Positions 1 through 7,491 of a stretch of 64,000 bases of DNA are shown here, one piece after another; within the stretch, counting starts at the first letter, position 1; each line of letters begins with the position of its first letter. The stretch covers positions 71,663 through 135,662 of the forward strand of contig JBOHGD010000006.1 in the NCBI GenBank assembly GCA_050699955.1, written 5' to 3'. Below the pieces are notes generated by a model. It saw only the letters and a program-made list of their open reading frames with translations. It did no database searches and was not told the DNA's origin. This DNA is from GCA-003244245 sp050699955 (lineage in GTDB: Bacteria; Actinomycetota; Actinomycetes; Mycobacteriales; Pseudonocardiaceae). Position numbers and translations under genes: made by a program.

Positions 1-2
1 TT

Positions 3-911
3 GAGCAGCTCGCCCGCTGGGCAGCCGAGGCCAACGCGCACTGTGATGAGGCCCGGTACGGGCTGGCCGGTCGGCAACTCGGCGCGCTGCTCAGCGAGCT
101 ACAGGTGCACGCCGCAACCGGGACACCCGACACCCGGCACGCCGCGCGGGCAGGACTGGTGGAGGCCTGCGTGGTCGCGTTCGGCATCGCCCGCCAGCTA
201 GGACACCCGCAGCTGGCGATACAAGCGATGAACCGGGGGCAGGCCGCGGCAGTGCAGCTCGGTGACCCCGCGCTCGCCGGTTTCGCGGGGCTGGCCAGGG
301 CCGGTGCCTTCAGTCGACTCGGCGCCCGCGGTACCGCCACCGCTGTGCTCGCCGAAGCGAGAACCGCTGTCGCACCAGAATCCGACCCTACCGGCCCTGA
401 TGTTCGGGCGGCCGAAGCACTCGGGATGACCCATCTACTCGCAGCCCAGCTCGCCGCCCGCGACGGGCACCCCGGCGACGCCGAAACCCACCTGACCGAA
501 GCGGCGGACCTCGCGCAGAAAACCGGCGAACGCAACACGCTGTACTGGCATTTCGGCCCGGCCAACGTCGCTGCATGGTCGCTGGCAATCGCGGTCGAAC
601 AAGGCAACGGAACCGCTTACGCCGAGCGACTCGACGGAGACCCGGTCCGCCCCACCTCCGCGGGACGACGTAGCCGGCTGCACTTCGACCTCGCCCGCGG
701 CTACGCCCAGGCCGAAGGGGACCGGGACACCGAGGCGATCCGACACCTTGACACCGCCGACCGGATCGCGCCGACCCGGATGCGCAACGACCCGATGGCC
801 CGGGACCTGGTGATCGTCCTGCACCGCCGAGCCCGCCGTTCAGTGTGGGAACTGGATAGCCTGCGCAACCGCTTCGGCGTCGACCAGCGTTCACGAAGCG
901 TGAACAACTAG
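3..911 (+). CDS. C-terminal part of a TPR-type transcriptional regulator (5' truncated)
   Basis: The frame is open from the window edge to a TAG at 909-911, so only the C-terminal 302 residues are present and the start lies outside. The protein is an Ala/Leu/Arg-rich set of helical pairs, as in tetratricopeptide repeats: successive helices carry RAGLVEACVVAFGIAR, AGLARAGAFSRLG and GDAETHLTEAADLAQ. Actinomycete proteins of this kind usually begin with an XRE helix-turn-helix that would lie upstream. The end of the frame overlaps one of two near-identical palindromes (889-945), possibly its own or a related protein's binding sites. The repeat call is from sequence character; the DNA-binding half is inferred. 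Confidence 0.7.
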   Translation, partial: EQLARWAAEANAHCDEARYGLAGRQLGALLSELQVHAATGTPDTRHAARAGLVEACVVAFGIARQLGHPQLAIQAMNRGQAAAVQLGDPALAGFAGLARAGAFSRLGARGTATAVLAEARTAVAPESDPTGPDVRAAEALGMTHLLAAQLAARDGHPGDAETHLTEAADLAQKTGERNTLYWHFGPANVAAWSLAIAVEQGNGTAYAERLDGDPVRPTSAGRRSRLHFDLARGYAQAEGDRDTEAIRHLDTADRIAPTRMRNDPMARDLVIVLHRRARRSVWELDSLRNRFGVDQRSRSVNN

Positions 912-945
912 GCCCCCGAAGATCGCGCGTTCACGGAATGTGAAT
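889..945. promoter_or_regulatory. Pair of similar palindromes, candidate operator
   Basis: GTTCACGAAGCGTGAAC (889-905) is a perfect inverted repeat with 7-bp arms and a 3-bp centre. GTTCACGGAATGTGAAT (929-945) is a near copy starting exactly 40 bp later. They straddle the stop codon of the upstream regulator and lie just ahead of the small ORF at 980. Two like-oriented copies about four helical turns apart suggest cooperative protein binding. The binding protein is unknown. Confidence 0.5.
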
Positions 946-979
946 AGCCCAGGTCCAATTTACCACCACAGTCGGAACC

Positions 980-1213
980 ATGATCGCGAGGGGTGAAGCG
1001 GAACCGGCCATCATGCAACTCGAGAACGAACGCACCCGCATGGTGGCGGTCGGCAAGCGCACCGATGACGGCACTCAGTGCACGTTGCTGGTGGTGCGGG
1101 AGGTAGGCGGGGATTGGTGTCTGTATCCGCATGGTGTGGGCGCGTTGGGGGTGCGGTTATCGAGGGCTGAGGCGGCCCGGTTGGCCGTGGTCCTGGCGGA
1201 TGGTGTCCGGTGA
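980..1213 (+). CDS. Small protein of an accessory cluster, unknown function
   Basis: This 77-residue ORF ends REVGGDWCLYPHG...LSRAEAARLAVVLADG, a pattern I associate with small Pseudonocardiaceae proteins encoded beside TPR/XRE regulators. ATG 980 is weakly preceded by GGAA; ATG 1013 is an alternative start. From about 1080 the coding strand becomes very G/T rich, unlike the regulator before it. Its stop overlaps the GTG of the next ORF (GTGA at 1210), so the two are probably translationally coupled. No known domain was recognised. Confidence 0.6.
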   Translation: MIARGEAEPAIMQLENERTRMVAVGKRTDDGTQCTLLVVREVGGDWCLYPHGVGALGVRLSRAEAARLAVVLADGVR

Positions 1214-1413
1214 GGGTGGCCGGGGTGTCGCTGTTCGAGGTGACCGACGTCGGTGGTGTCGCGCATGTGGTGACCGGTGAGGCGATGGCGGCCGGGCGTG
1301 CGGGCGGGTGCTATGCGGCGGTGTGTGGGCGTCATGTCCTGGCGGCGAGTTTGACGGCGCCGGACTCGCACTGTTGCGGGTCGTGTCGGCAGTGGAGGGC
1401 CGGGTGGTGTTGA
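1210..1413 (+). CDS. Small Cys/His-containing protein, possible zinc binder
   Basis: The 67-residue product contains C-G-R-H-V-L-A-A-S-L-T-A-P followed by CCGSC, which looks like a short Cys/His metal site. It starts at GTG 1210, overlapping the previous stop by four bases. It shares the G/T-rich coding strand of its neighbour. Small proteins with a similar 'xRHVLAASL' segment recur next to regulators in this family of organisms, as far as I recall. Function is unknown; metal binding is inferred only from the spacing of cysteines and histidine. Confidence 0.5.
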   Translation: MRVAGVSLFEVTDVGGVAHVVTGEAMAAGRAGGCYAAVCGRHVLAASLTAPDSHCCGSCRQWRAGWC

Positions 1414-1886
1414 TCGGACCCGAGGTCCCGCACGCTGTGTGCGTCACTGACTCTCAGCTCGCGGTCCTGTTCCGGCAGACGCAGTGGTTGCTGGATGATG
1501 CGGCGCACGACTTCCCTGCGGGACGGGTCGGCGCGCGGCATCGGGAGGAGCTGGCCGGGACCCTGGAATCGTTGGCGGTCATCGTGCGTGCCTCGGTCTC
1601 CGGGCAGGAAACCGAACCGGCCGTGCAGGTCGGCCGGGCAGGTCGGCCGTGCGCCGAGGCGTCGATCGAGTTGCCCGTGTCGTCTCTCGAACCTCCCCTC
1701 CCGGTGACCCGCCGGGCCCGGTCCCGTAAACACTCCGGACTGGCCCCCGCAAGTCGATATCCCCCGGATCGGCCGCCCGGGAGCCCCGTCCGGGCGGTCA
1801 CCCCCCCGGCCCGGGTCGCCGAGTCGAGCCCCTTTTTCGGCTTCTCGGCGGCTGGGCCGGGGCCTCAGGAAGAAGACCCTCCATGA
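1392..1886 (+). CDS. Unknown protein with a doubtful C-terminal half
   Basis: The protein-like part runs from GTG 1392 (GTG 1404 and 1407 also possible) through VVLIGPEVPHAVCVTDSQL and a helical stretch to about 1680, overlapping the preceding ORF. Beyond that the frame is Pro/Arg-rich and lacks protein character. It also passes through a segment (1753-1820) that recurs as non-coding DNA at 2110-2173. The stop overlaps the next ATG (ATGA at 1883). The first 95-100 residues may be real and the rest read-through of intergenic sequence after loss of a stop. Confidence 0.4.
   Translation: MEGRVVLIGPEVPHAVCVTDSQLAVLFRQTQWLLDDAAHDFPAGRVGARHREELAGTLESLAVIVRASVSGQETEPAVQVGRAGRPCAEASIELPVSSLEPPLPVTRRARSRKHSGLAPASRYPPDRPPGSPVRAVTPPARVAESSPFFGFSAAGPGPQEEDPP
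1753..1820. repeat. Imperfect direct repeat, copy 1
   Basis: This segment starts TCGATATCCCCC, continues GATCGGCCGCCC and ends CACCCCCCCGGCCCGGGT. It matches 2110-2173 with a few substitutions and small indels. Copy 1 lies inside the 3' half of the 1392-1886 frame; copy 2 is in non-coding DNA. Confidence 0.65.
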
Positions 1887-2092
1887 AACGCACCCGGAGC
1901 AAGGAACGTAGGGGGCTGGTCACCCGACGCATTGTGTATCGCGACGGGAAACGTCCACACGGCCGGCCCCAGGAACTGAAAGTCGACATTCGGCACGGTG
2001 ATGTGATCGACGATGATTACGCGGCTGCGATGGTCGCGGCGCGTACCACGCTCCCGCTGGCCGATGTGCGAATCATGCGGATAACCACCTGA
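1883..2092 (+). CDS. Small basic protein, unknown function
   Basis: A 69-residue ORF with an ATG preceded by AGGAAGAAG at suitable spacing. The N-terminus is strongly basic (MKRTRSKERRG) and the middle acidic (HGDVIDDDYAA). It follows the upstream frame with an ATGA overlap and is the last ORF before the terminator at 2226-2248. No family recognised. Confidence 0.5.
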   Translation: MKRTRSKERRGLVTRRIVYRDGKRPHGRPQELKVDIRHGDVIDDDYAAAMVAARTTLPLADVRIMRITT

Positions 2093-2109
2093 CCCGGCCG
2101 CTCCCACAA

Positions 2110-2173
2110 CTCGATATCCCCCCCGATCGACCGCCCCGAGCCCTGTCCTGGACGTTCACCCCCGGGCCGGTTC
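2110..2173. repeat. Imperfect direct repeat, copy 2
   Basis: Second copy of the segment at 1753-1820 (TCGATATCCCCCCC, GATCGACCGCCCC, then TTCACCCCCGGGCCGGTTCGC). It lies between the small ORF ending at 2092 and the terminator at 2226. Confidence 0.65.
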
Positions 2174-2225
2174 GCTGCTCCTATTCCTAGCGAACCGGCC
2201 CCGATCGATGTCGGCCCAATACACC

Positions 2226-2248
2226 TCACCCAGTTCGGGTGATTTTTT
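2226..2248 (+). terminator. Rho-independent terminator
   Basis: TCACCC, loop AGTTC, GGGTGA, then six T residues. It is a textbook intrinsic terminator for the plus-strand small-ORF cluster ending at 2092, and separates it from the P450 operon starting at 2412. Confidence 0.8.
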
Positions 2249-2411
2249 CGATCACGTCGGTGGGCATGCTATGTGCAGAACTGACATGGTCGACTTTCCA
2301 ATGGAGTGCACAGCGCCGCGCCCACACGGGTGAAAGTAACTCGATGGGCCGTCGGATTCCCCATGATCTCGGCAGTTCCAGTAATCATGGGTTGTTGAAA
2401 GGTAGGTCGGT

Positions 2412-2651
2412 ATGCGGCTGATGGTCGATCTCAACCGGTGCGAGGGCTACGCTCAGTGCGCCTTTCTTGCGCCGGATGTATTCATGCTGCACGGTGAGGA
2501 AGCGTTGCTGTACGACGCGGCTCCCGATGGTGCCCAGCGTGAGCGTGTTCGTAGGGCGGTGGCGGCCTGTCCCGTCCAGGCCATTGTTGTCGACGAAGAA
2601 TATGGGGTTCGGGGGACACCTGGAACGGGGGTGGGTCGCCGTGCCGGGTGA
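2412..2651 (+). CDS. P450-type ferredoxin with a CXXYXXC cluster motif
   Basis: A 79-residue ferredoxin, predicted to carry a 3Fe-4S cluster and pass electrons from the adjacent reductase to the P450. Cluster ligands are C10, C16 and C53 (followed by Pro). The position that is Cys in 4Fe-4S ferredoxins is Tyr13 (C-E-G-Y-A-Q-C), one of the variable residues known in actinobacterial P450 ferredoxins. The ATG is preceded by an AGG-rich stretch. The last 25 residues (VRGTPGTGVGRRAG) look like tail, and the 3' end overlaps the reductase start at 2641, indicating coupled translation. Confidence 0.9.
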   Translation: MRLMVDLNRCEGYAQCAFLAPDVFMLHGEEALLYDAAPDGAQRERVRRAVAACPVQAIVVDEEYGVRGTPGTGVGRRAG

Positions 2652-4023
2652 TGGGAATGCTCCGGCAGCCGGCCGGGTCGTCATCGTGGGCGCCTCCTTG
2701 GCCGGTCTGCGTGCCGCAGAGGCGCTGCGCGAGGAGGGCTTCGCCGGCTCGCTGACCCTGGTCGGGCAGGAGCGGCAGGAGCCGTACGACCGTCCGCCGC
2801 TGTCCAAGCGGGTGCTGCAGGGGCTGATGCCGCCGGAGCACACCGAGCTGCCGAAGCGCCGGGTCGTGGACGCGGACTGGCGGCTCGGTGTCAGCGCCAC
2901 CGGGCTGGACCTGAGTGACCGGCGGGTGCATCTCGCCGATGGTCAGGACCTCGGATTCGACCGCTTGCTGATCGCGACCGGGGTCAGGGCCAGGCCGTGG
3001 CCGAACTCGGCACAGGCCGGGCTGGAGGGTGTGTGCACCTTGCGGACCAGCGACGACGCGCGTCGACTGGTCGAGCGATTGGATGCGGGCCCGGGCCGGG
3101 TGCTCGTCATCGGGGCCGGCTTCACGGGTTCGGAGATCGCTTCGGTGTGCCGCGAGCGTGGCCTGCAGGTGACGGTCGCCGAGCGCGGGCCCGCGCCCCT
3201 GATCGGGGCTCTCGGTGGAGTGATCGGCGCGACCGCGGCCGATATGCAGCGCGATCACGGTGTCGACCTGCGCTGTGGCGTCACCGTCACGGCGCTGGAG
3301 GGGGACGGGCAGCAGCGGCTGTGCCGCGCACAGTTCTCCGACGGCCAGACCCTCGAGGTCGACCTGGCGGTGGTGGCGTTGGGCGCGGTGCGCAACACGG
3401 AGTGGCTGGCGGGATCCGGGCTGGCGGCCGGTCCACGAGGAGTGGCCAGCGACGCGGGGTGCCGCGCCTTCGACCTCAACGGCATCGTCACCGACGACGT
3501 GTTCGTCGTCGGTGACGTGGCCCGCTGCCCGCATCCGCTCTACGAGTACCAGCTCCTGGCGCTGGAGCATTGGAGCAACGCGATCGCGCAGGCTGAGGTG
3601 GCCGCTCACAACATGATGAATCCCGGCCCTCGCAGACGCCCGCACCTGGCCATCCCGGCTTTCTGGTCCAGCCAGTTCGGCGTCAACATCAAGTCCGTCG
3701 GCGTCCCGACGTTCGCCGACGAGGTCGCCATCGTCCAGGGTTCGGTGCAGGAGCGCCGATTCGTTGCCGTGTACGGCTATCGCGGCCGGGTCACCGCAGC
3801 GGTCGCTTTCGACCAGGGGATGTGGCTGGACTTCTACTGCCAGCTGATCGAGACGGCCGTGCCGTTCCCGCCGGAGTTCCGCACCGTCGGCGGCCCCGAG
3901 AAGATCCAGGTGTTGCCCGCCGACGTCCCTGATCCCGCCGTGCTCAGCCACGGCCCCTCCGTCACCGTGACCGGCTACCTGCCCGACGAGCGGCGGGTCA
4001 CGTTCGCGCCCTCGACTGCGTGA
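2641..4023 (+). CDS. Ferredoxin reductase (FAD, NAD(P)H dependent)
   Basis: A 460-residue class of pyridine-nucleotide-disulfide oxidoreductase-fold reductase. FAD-binding VVIVGASLAGLRAAEAL lies near the N-terminus, EPYDRPPLSK is the typical reductase motif, VLVIGAGFTGSEIAS near residue 155 binds NAD(P)H, and VFVVGDVA near 290 is the second FAD contact. It would reduce the upstream ferredoxin. GTG 2641 is chosen because it leaves a normal N-terminus and overlaps the ferredoxin end. The frame is open further upstream, but that part lies inside the ferredoxin gene. Confidence 0.92.
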   Translation: MPGDGNAPAAGRVVIVGASLAGLRAAEALREEGFAGSLTLVGQERQEPYDRPPLSKRVLQGLMPPEHTELPKRRVVDADWRLGVSATGLDLSDRRVHLADGQDLGFDRLLIATGVRARPWPNSAQAGLEGVCTLRTSDDARRLVERLDAGPGRVLVIGAGFTGSEIASVCRERGLQVTVAERGPAPLIGALGGVIGATAADMQRDHGVDLRCGVTVTALEGDGQQRLCRAQFSDGQTLEVDLAVVALGAVRNTEWLAGSGLAAGPRGVASDAGCRAFDLNGIVTDDVFVVGDVARCPHPLYEYQLLALEHWSNAIAQAEVAAHNMMNPGPRRRPHLAIPAFWSSQFGVNIKSVGVPTFADEVAIVQGSVQERRFVAVYGYRGRVTAAVAFDQGMWLDFYCQLIETAVPFPPEFRTVGGPEKIQVLPADVPDPAVLSHGPSVTVTGYLPDERRVTFAPSTA

Positions 4024-4079
4024 CCCGCCCAGGCAGGCCGATCGTGCGATCAGGACCCCAGACCCCAGGAGATGTACCC

Positions 4080-5312
4080 ATGACGCCGGCCACCATGCTC
4101 CAGCAGATCACCGACTACGCGAACCGCGCCGACCCCTACCCGCTCTACGCCGAGCTCAGGAAGACCCCGGTGGCGCGGCAGGACGACGGAACCTACGTCG
4201 TCAGCACCTACCGGGAGATCCATGCCCTGCTGCACGACCCGCGGATCAGCTCGGATCTGCGCAACCGCGTCCATCGCGAGGGGGATCCCCTGCCCGTGGC
4301 CGAGACCACCGGGCTGCCCCCGACCTTGATCAAATTGGATCCACCCGAGCACGACAGGCTGCGCCGCCAAGCGATGCGGCCGTTCGGTCCGCCGCACACC
4401 CCTAGGCGAGTCGACGACCTGCACGGCGAGCTCGCCGAGATCTCCGCAACGCTGATCGACGGGCTGATGGGCCGGGATCGCATCGACATCGTCGAGGATT
4501 TCGCCTACCCCTTCCCCGTGACGGTGATCTGCCGGGTGTTGGGGGTGCCGCGCGAGGACGAGCCCCGCTTCCACGGCTGGGCCGATGCGATCGTCGCCTC
4601 CATCGACCCCAGTCCCGAGCAGGATCCGGGCGAGCGGCAGCGCGGCGGCCAGCAGGCCACGGTCCAGATCGGCCAGTACATGGCCGGGCTGATCGAGGAG
4701 CGCCGCCGTCGGCCGCGTGAGGACATGCTGTCCGGACTCGTCCATGACGGCGGCCCGGAAGGGCGGATGTCCACGGTGGACGTGATCACCAACTCCGTCC
4801 TGTTGCTCATCGCGGGCCATGAGACCACCGTCAACCTCATCACCAACGGCATGCTCACCCTGCTGCGTTCTCCCGATACGCTGGAGCGTCTTCGCCGCGA
4901 CCCAGATCTGATGCCGCAGGCGGTCGAGGAGCTGCTTCGCTACGAGCCACCCATCCAGCTACTGCCCCAGCGCACGCCCCTGAGCGATGTCGAAGTCGCA
5001 GGCGTCACCATCCCCGAGGGTGCGCCGCTGACCCTCGTGTTGGCCGCAGGCAGCCGGGACCCGGACAGGTTCCGCGACCCCGATCTGTTCGATCCCGAGC
5101 GCGAGGACAACCAGCACTTCGGTTTCGGCAGCGGCATCCACAGCTGTTTCGGCGCCCCGCTGGCCCGGTTGGAAGTGCAACTCGCCCTCAACCAGCTCAT
5201 CCACCGGGTCGAGAGCCCCAGACTCGTCGAGGATCCGCCTCCGTACCGGCGGAATCCGATTCTCCGTGGTCCCCGTCACCTCCTCGTCGAATGCGCAGCA
5301 GTGACCAGCTGA
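4080..5312 (+). CDS. Cytochrome P450
   Basis: A soluble bacterial class I P450 of 410 residues. The I-helix motif AGHETT, K-helix EELLR (ExxR), DPERED region and the heme loop FGFGSGIHSCFGAPLAR with the axial Cys are all present, so it should be catalytically complete. ATG 4080 follows AGGAG at seven bases. An upstream GTG at 4020 overlapping the reductase stop would add 20 residues without P450 character. With its own ferredoxin, reductase and an exporter it forms a self-contained oxidation module. The substrate cannot be told from sequence. Confidence 0.95.
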   Translation: MTPATMLQQITDYANRADPYPLYAELRKTPVARQDDGTYVVSTYREIHALLHDPRISSDLRNRVHREGDPLPVAETTGLPPTLIKLDPPEHDRLRRQAMRPFGPPHTPRRVDDLHGELAEISATLIDGLMGRDRIDIVEDFAYPFPVTVICRVLGVPREDEPRFHGWADAIVASIDPSPEQDPGERQRGGQQATVQIGQYMAGLIEERRRRPREDMLSGLVHDGGPEGRMSTVDVITNSVLLLIAGHETTVNLITNGMLTLLRSPDTLERLRRDPDLMPQAVEELLRYEPPIQLLPQRTPLSDVEVAGVTIPEGAPLTLVLAAGSRDPDRFRDPDLFDPEREDNQHFGFGSGIHSCFGAPLARLEVQLALNQLIHRVESPRLVEDPPPYRRNPILRGPRHLLVECAAVTS

Positions 5313-5338
5313 TCGGCCGCATCAGCAGGGAGCTGCCC

Positions 5339-6634
5339 GTGTCAGATCCGACCGCGCCGGCCCCGAGCGGCGGTGCCATGGCCAGCCGGGCTGAGAACGT
5401 CACCGTCTACTTGGCAGGTCTGGCTCAGGGCATCGCGCTGGTCACCTTCCCCGCGGCCAGCACGATCTTGACCGCCCCGCAGTCCTACGACCTGTCCAGC
5501 ACCGAGTACGGGATGATGTTCCTGCCACAGGTGATCATGGCTGTCAGCACCGCGCTGCTCGGCTCCGTGCTGGCCCGGCGGTTCGGCGCCAAGCAGGTGT
5601 ACCTGGCTGGGCTCGCGGCCAACCTGGCCGCCATGGCGTTGCTGCTGGTGAGCCGGTTCGTGCTGCCCGATCACGCGCTGGCGTACGCACTGCTGTTGGC
5701 GGCGACAGCGTGTCTGGGGACCGGTTTCGGCCTGGCCACCCCAGTGCTGAACAGCTTCGCCGCCGCGTTCCATCCCGATGCGATCGATCGGTCCGTGCTG
5801 GCGCTCAACGCGCTGCTCGGACTCGGCACCGCGCTGGCGCCGGTGTTCGTCGCGGTGTTCGTCGGACTGGGGTTCTGGGAGGGCCTGCCGTTGACCGCGG
5901 CCGTCCTGCTGCTGGTGCTGTTCATGGTGAGCCTGCGTCTCCCGCTGCGTGCGGGGACGCCGCAGCACCGTGGGGCAGCACCATCGGCCACCCGGTCCCC
6001 GATCCCAGCCCAGTTCTGGGTGTTCGCGGCCTTCGCTGTGCTCTACGGCTTCTGCGAGACCATGAACGGCAACTGGTCGCAGCTCGACCTCACCTCGGAC
6101 CTCGGTATCTCCGTGACGGTCGCGGCGCTGGTACTCACGATGTTCTGGGCCATCGTCACTGCCGGGCGGGTGCTGTTCGCCGTCGTACAGCGCTGGTTCC
6201 CGAGCCGGCTCACCTATCACCTGCTGCCGTTCGTGCTCGCGGGTGCGTTCGTGCTGATCGCCGCCCTGCCCGAGAACGCGCCGGGGCTGAGCATTCTGGC
6301 GTTCGCGCTGGCCGGGCTGGGCTGTTCGGCGCTGCTCCCGCTGACCATCAGCTTCGGGCAGGAGAAGCTCCCCGCCATGTCCACCACGATGACCGGTGCG
6401 GTCATCGCCTTCTACCAGCTTGGCTACGGCGTCGCCGCCTTTGGTGTCGGCCCGCTGCGCGACGCAGGCCTGACGTTGCCGACGGTCTTCGCGGCCAGCG
6501 CGGTCGTGGCGATCGTCATGGGAGCCTTGTCCTTCGCTGTGGCCCACCGACGGCCATCGCCGCAGTCTCTGCATCCCCGGCCGGTACCTGCGGGAGCGGC
6601 CACGACGGTCGCATCGACTCGGAACCGACGATGA
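5339..6634 (+). CDS. MFS transporter of the P450 operon
   Basis: About 431 residues with roughly twelve hydrophobic segments and a hydrophilic central loop (near 'RAGTPQHRGAAPSATRSP'). The PALIxx-type loop LARRFGAKQ between TM2 and TM3 fits the major facilitator superfamily. GTG 5339 has AGGGAG upstream; a start at 5291 would overlap the P450 gene. It probably moves the substrate or product of the P450. The C-terminal tail is short and basic. Confidence 0.85.
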   Translation: MSDPTAPAPSGGAMASRAENVTVYLAGLAQGIALVTFPAASTILTAPQSYDLSSTEYGMMFLPQVIMAVSTALLGSVLARRFGAKQVYLAGLAANLAAMALLLVSRFVLPDHALAYALLLAATACLGTGFGLATPVLNSFAAAFHPDAIDRSVLALNALLGLGTALAPVFVAVFVGLGFWEGLPLTAAVLLLVLFMVSLRLPLRAGTPQHRGAAPSATRSPIPAQFWVFAAFAVLYGFCETMNGNWSQLDLTSDLGISVTVAALVLTMFWAIVTAGRVLFAVVQRWFPSRLTYHLLPFVLAGAFVLIAALPENAPGLSILAFALAGLGCSALLPLTISFGQEKLPAMSTTMTGAVIAFYQLGYGVAAFGVGPLRDAGLTLPTVFAASAVVAIVMGALSFAVAHRRPSPQSLHPRPVPAGAATTVASTRNRR

Positions 6635-6652
6635 CGTGTTCAGGCGTGGTGA

Positions 6653-6948
6653 TCAGTGGTCGAAGGCGTGCACCACGGCTGCCAATGTCCTCCTCCGCGT
6701 GCCCTGCTCGGCCGGCTGCCGGCTGCCCAGTACCGGGGTGTCGAGGTAGGCGGCGCCGTGCTCGTGCGCGATCGCACCCCGGACACCGTGTCGGCTGGGG
6801 TGTCCGGCACTCGGGCGCCGTCCGCGGCCAGTGACTCGGCCTTGTCGCGGCTGCGGTTCCACACGATGACCCGACGTCCGGACCGAAGCAGGCTGCGGGC
6901 CATCCCGGCCCCCATCTTGCCGGTCCCTAGGACAGCAACACCGCTCAC
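6653..6948 (-). pseudogene. Internally deleted NAD-dependent beta-hydroxyacid dehydrogenase
   Basis: From a GTG at 6948 the product begins SGVAVLGTGKMGAGMARSLL...VIVWNRS, the N-terminal Rossmann motif of the 6-phosphogluconate/3-hydroxyisobutyrate dehydrogenase family. After about 60 residues homology jumps to another frame with AYLDTPVLGSRQPAEQGT and a plausible natural C-terminus AAVVHAFDH. Some 200 residues of the usual ~290 are missing, including the catalytic Lys region. Both ends survive, so this is an internal deletion plus frame change. The gene starts only two bases past the stop of the HesB-like gene. Confidence 0.75.
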
Positions 6949-6949
6949 G

Positions 6950-7261
6950 TCACTCCTTGGGTGGTGGCTTACGGTCGACGGTGAAGCGCGGTTGTCCCTC
7001 GCCGTCCTCGGTGTCGTACTCGACATCAAGCAGTTGCTTGTCGAGGATCTTGAGCATGTTGGGCGGGAGGAAGACCTTGGCGCCGTTGCTCTCGACCACG
7101 GAGTCGTCCTCGGCCGGCGCGGCCGCGATGGACAGTCCCAGCCCCTCCGACCGGGTGCTGTCCCCCTGCCGCGAGATTCGCAGGCCTGACCCCTCGGGCA
7201 TCTGGTGTTCGGTCACGAGTGTGTGGATGGCCTGGGCTGCTGCCTCGGATACTGTCAGCAT
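6950..7261 (-). CDS. HesB/IscA-like small protein without cysteines
   Basis: 103 residues resembling the A-type Fe-S carrier fold (MLTVSEAAAQAIHTLV start, then LGLSIAAAPAEDDSVVESNGAKVFL). Actinobacterial members are often annotated as Fe-S biogenesis or 'adhesin' proteins. There is not a single Cys in the protein, so it cannot hold a cluster the way IscA does. It is followed immediately by the dehydrogenase remnant. Confidence 0.75.
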   Translation of the reverse strand: MLTVSEAAAQAIHTLVTEHQMPEGSGLRISRQGDSTRSEGLGLSIAAAPAEDDSVVESNGAKVFLPPNMLKILDKQLLDVEYDTEDGEGQPRFTVDRKPPPKE

Positions 7262-7491
7262 GCAGTAACAGTAAACGTCATCGCGCCGGGACGCCGCACC
7301 CGGGTTCGCCCGCCCGATGTTCTCGACGAGCCGGGCCTCGACGAGCCGGGCGGCGAGACGGTCACCCAGGCCAAGCCTGCTCAGGGAGACCTCACGCCGC
7401 CCGGCGACACGTTCGCCGGGTAGGGATCTCTTTCAGTCCGGGCGGTGTGAGCCGGCGGGCCAGTAGTCGTGGCGTGGCCGGTGCGCCGAGG

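Noticed and set aside
5342..6574. Long minus-strand open frame opposite the MFS gene
   Set aside because: His/Gln/Gly/Arg-rich translation typical of the antisense of a G+C-rich membrane protein gene.
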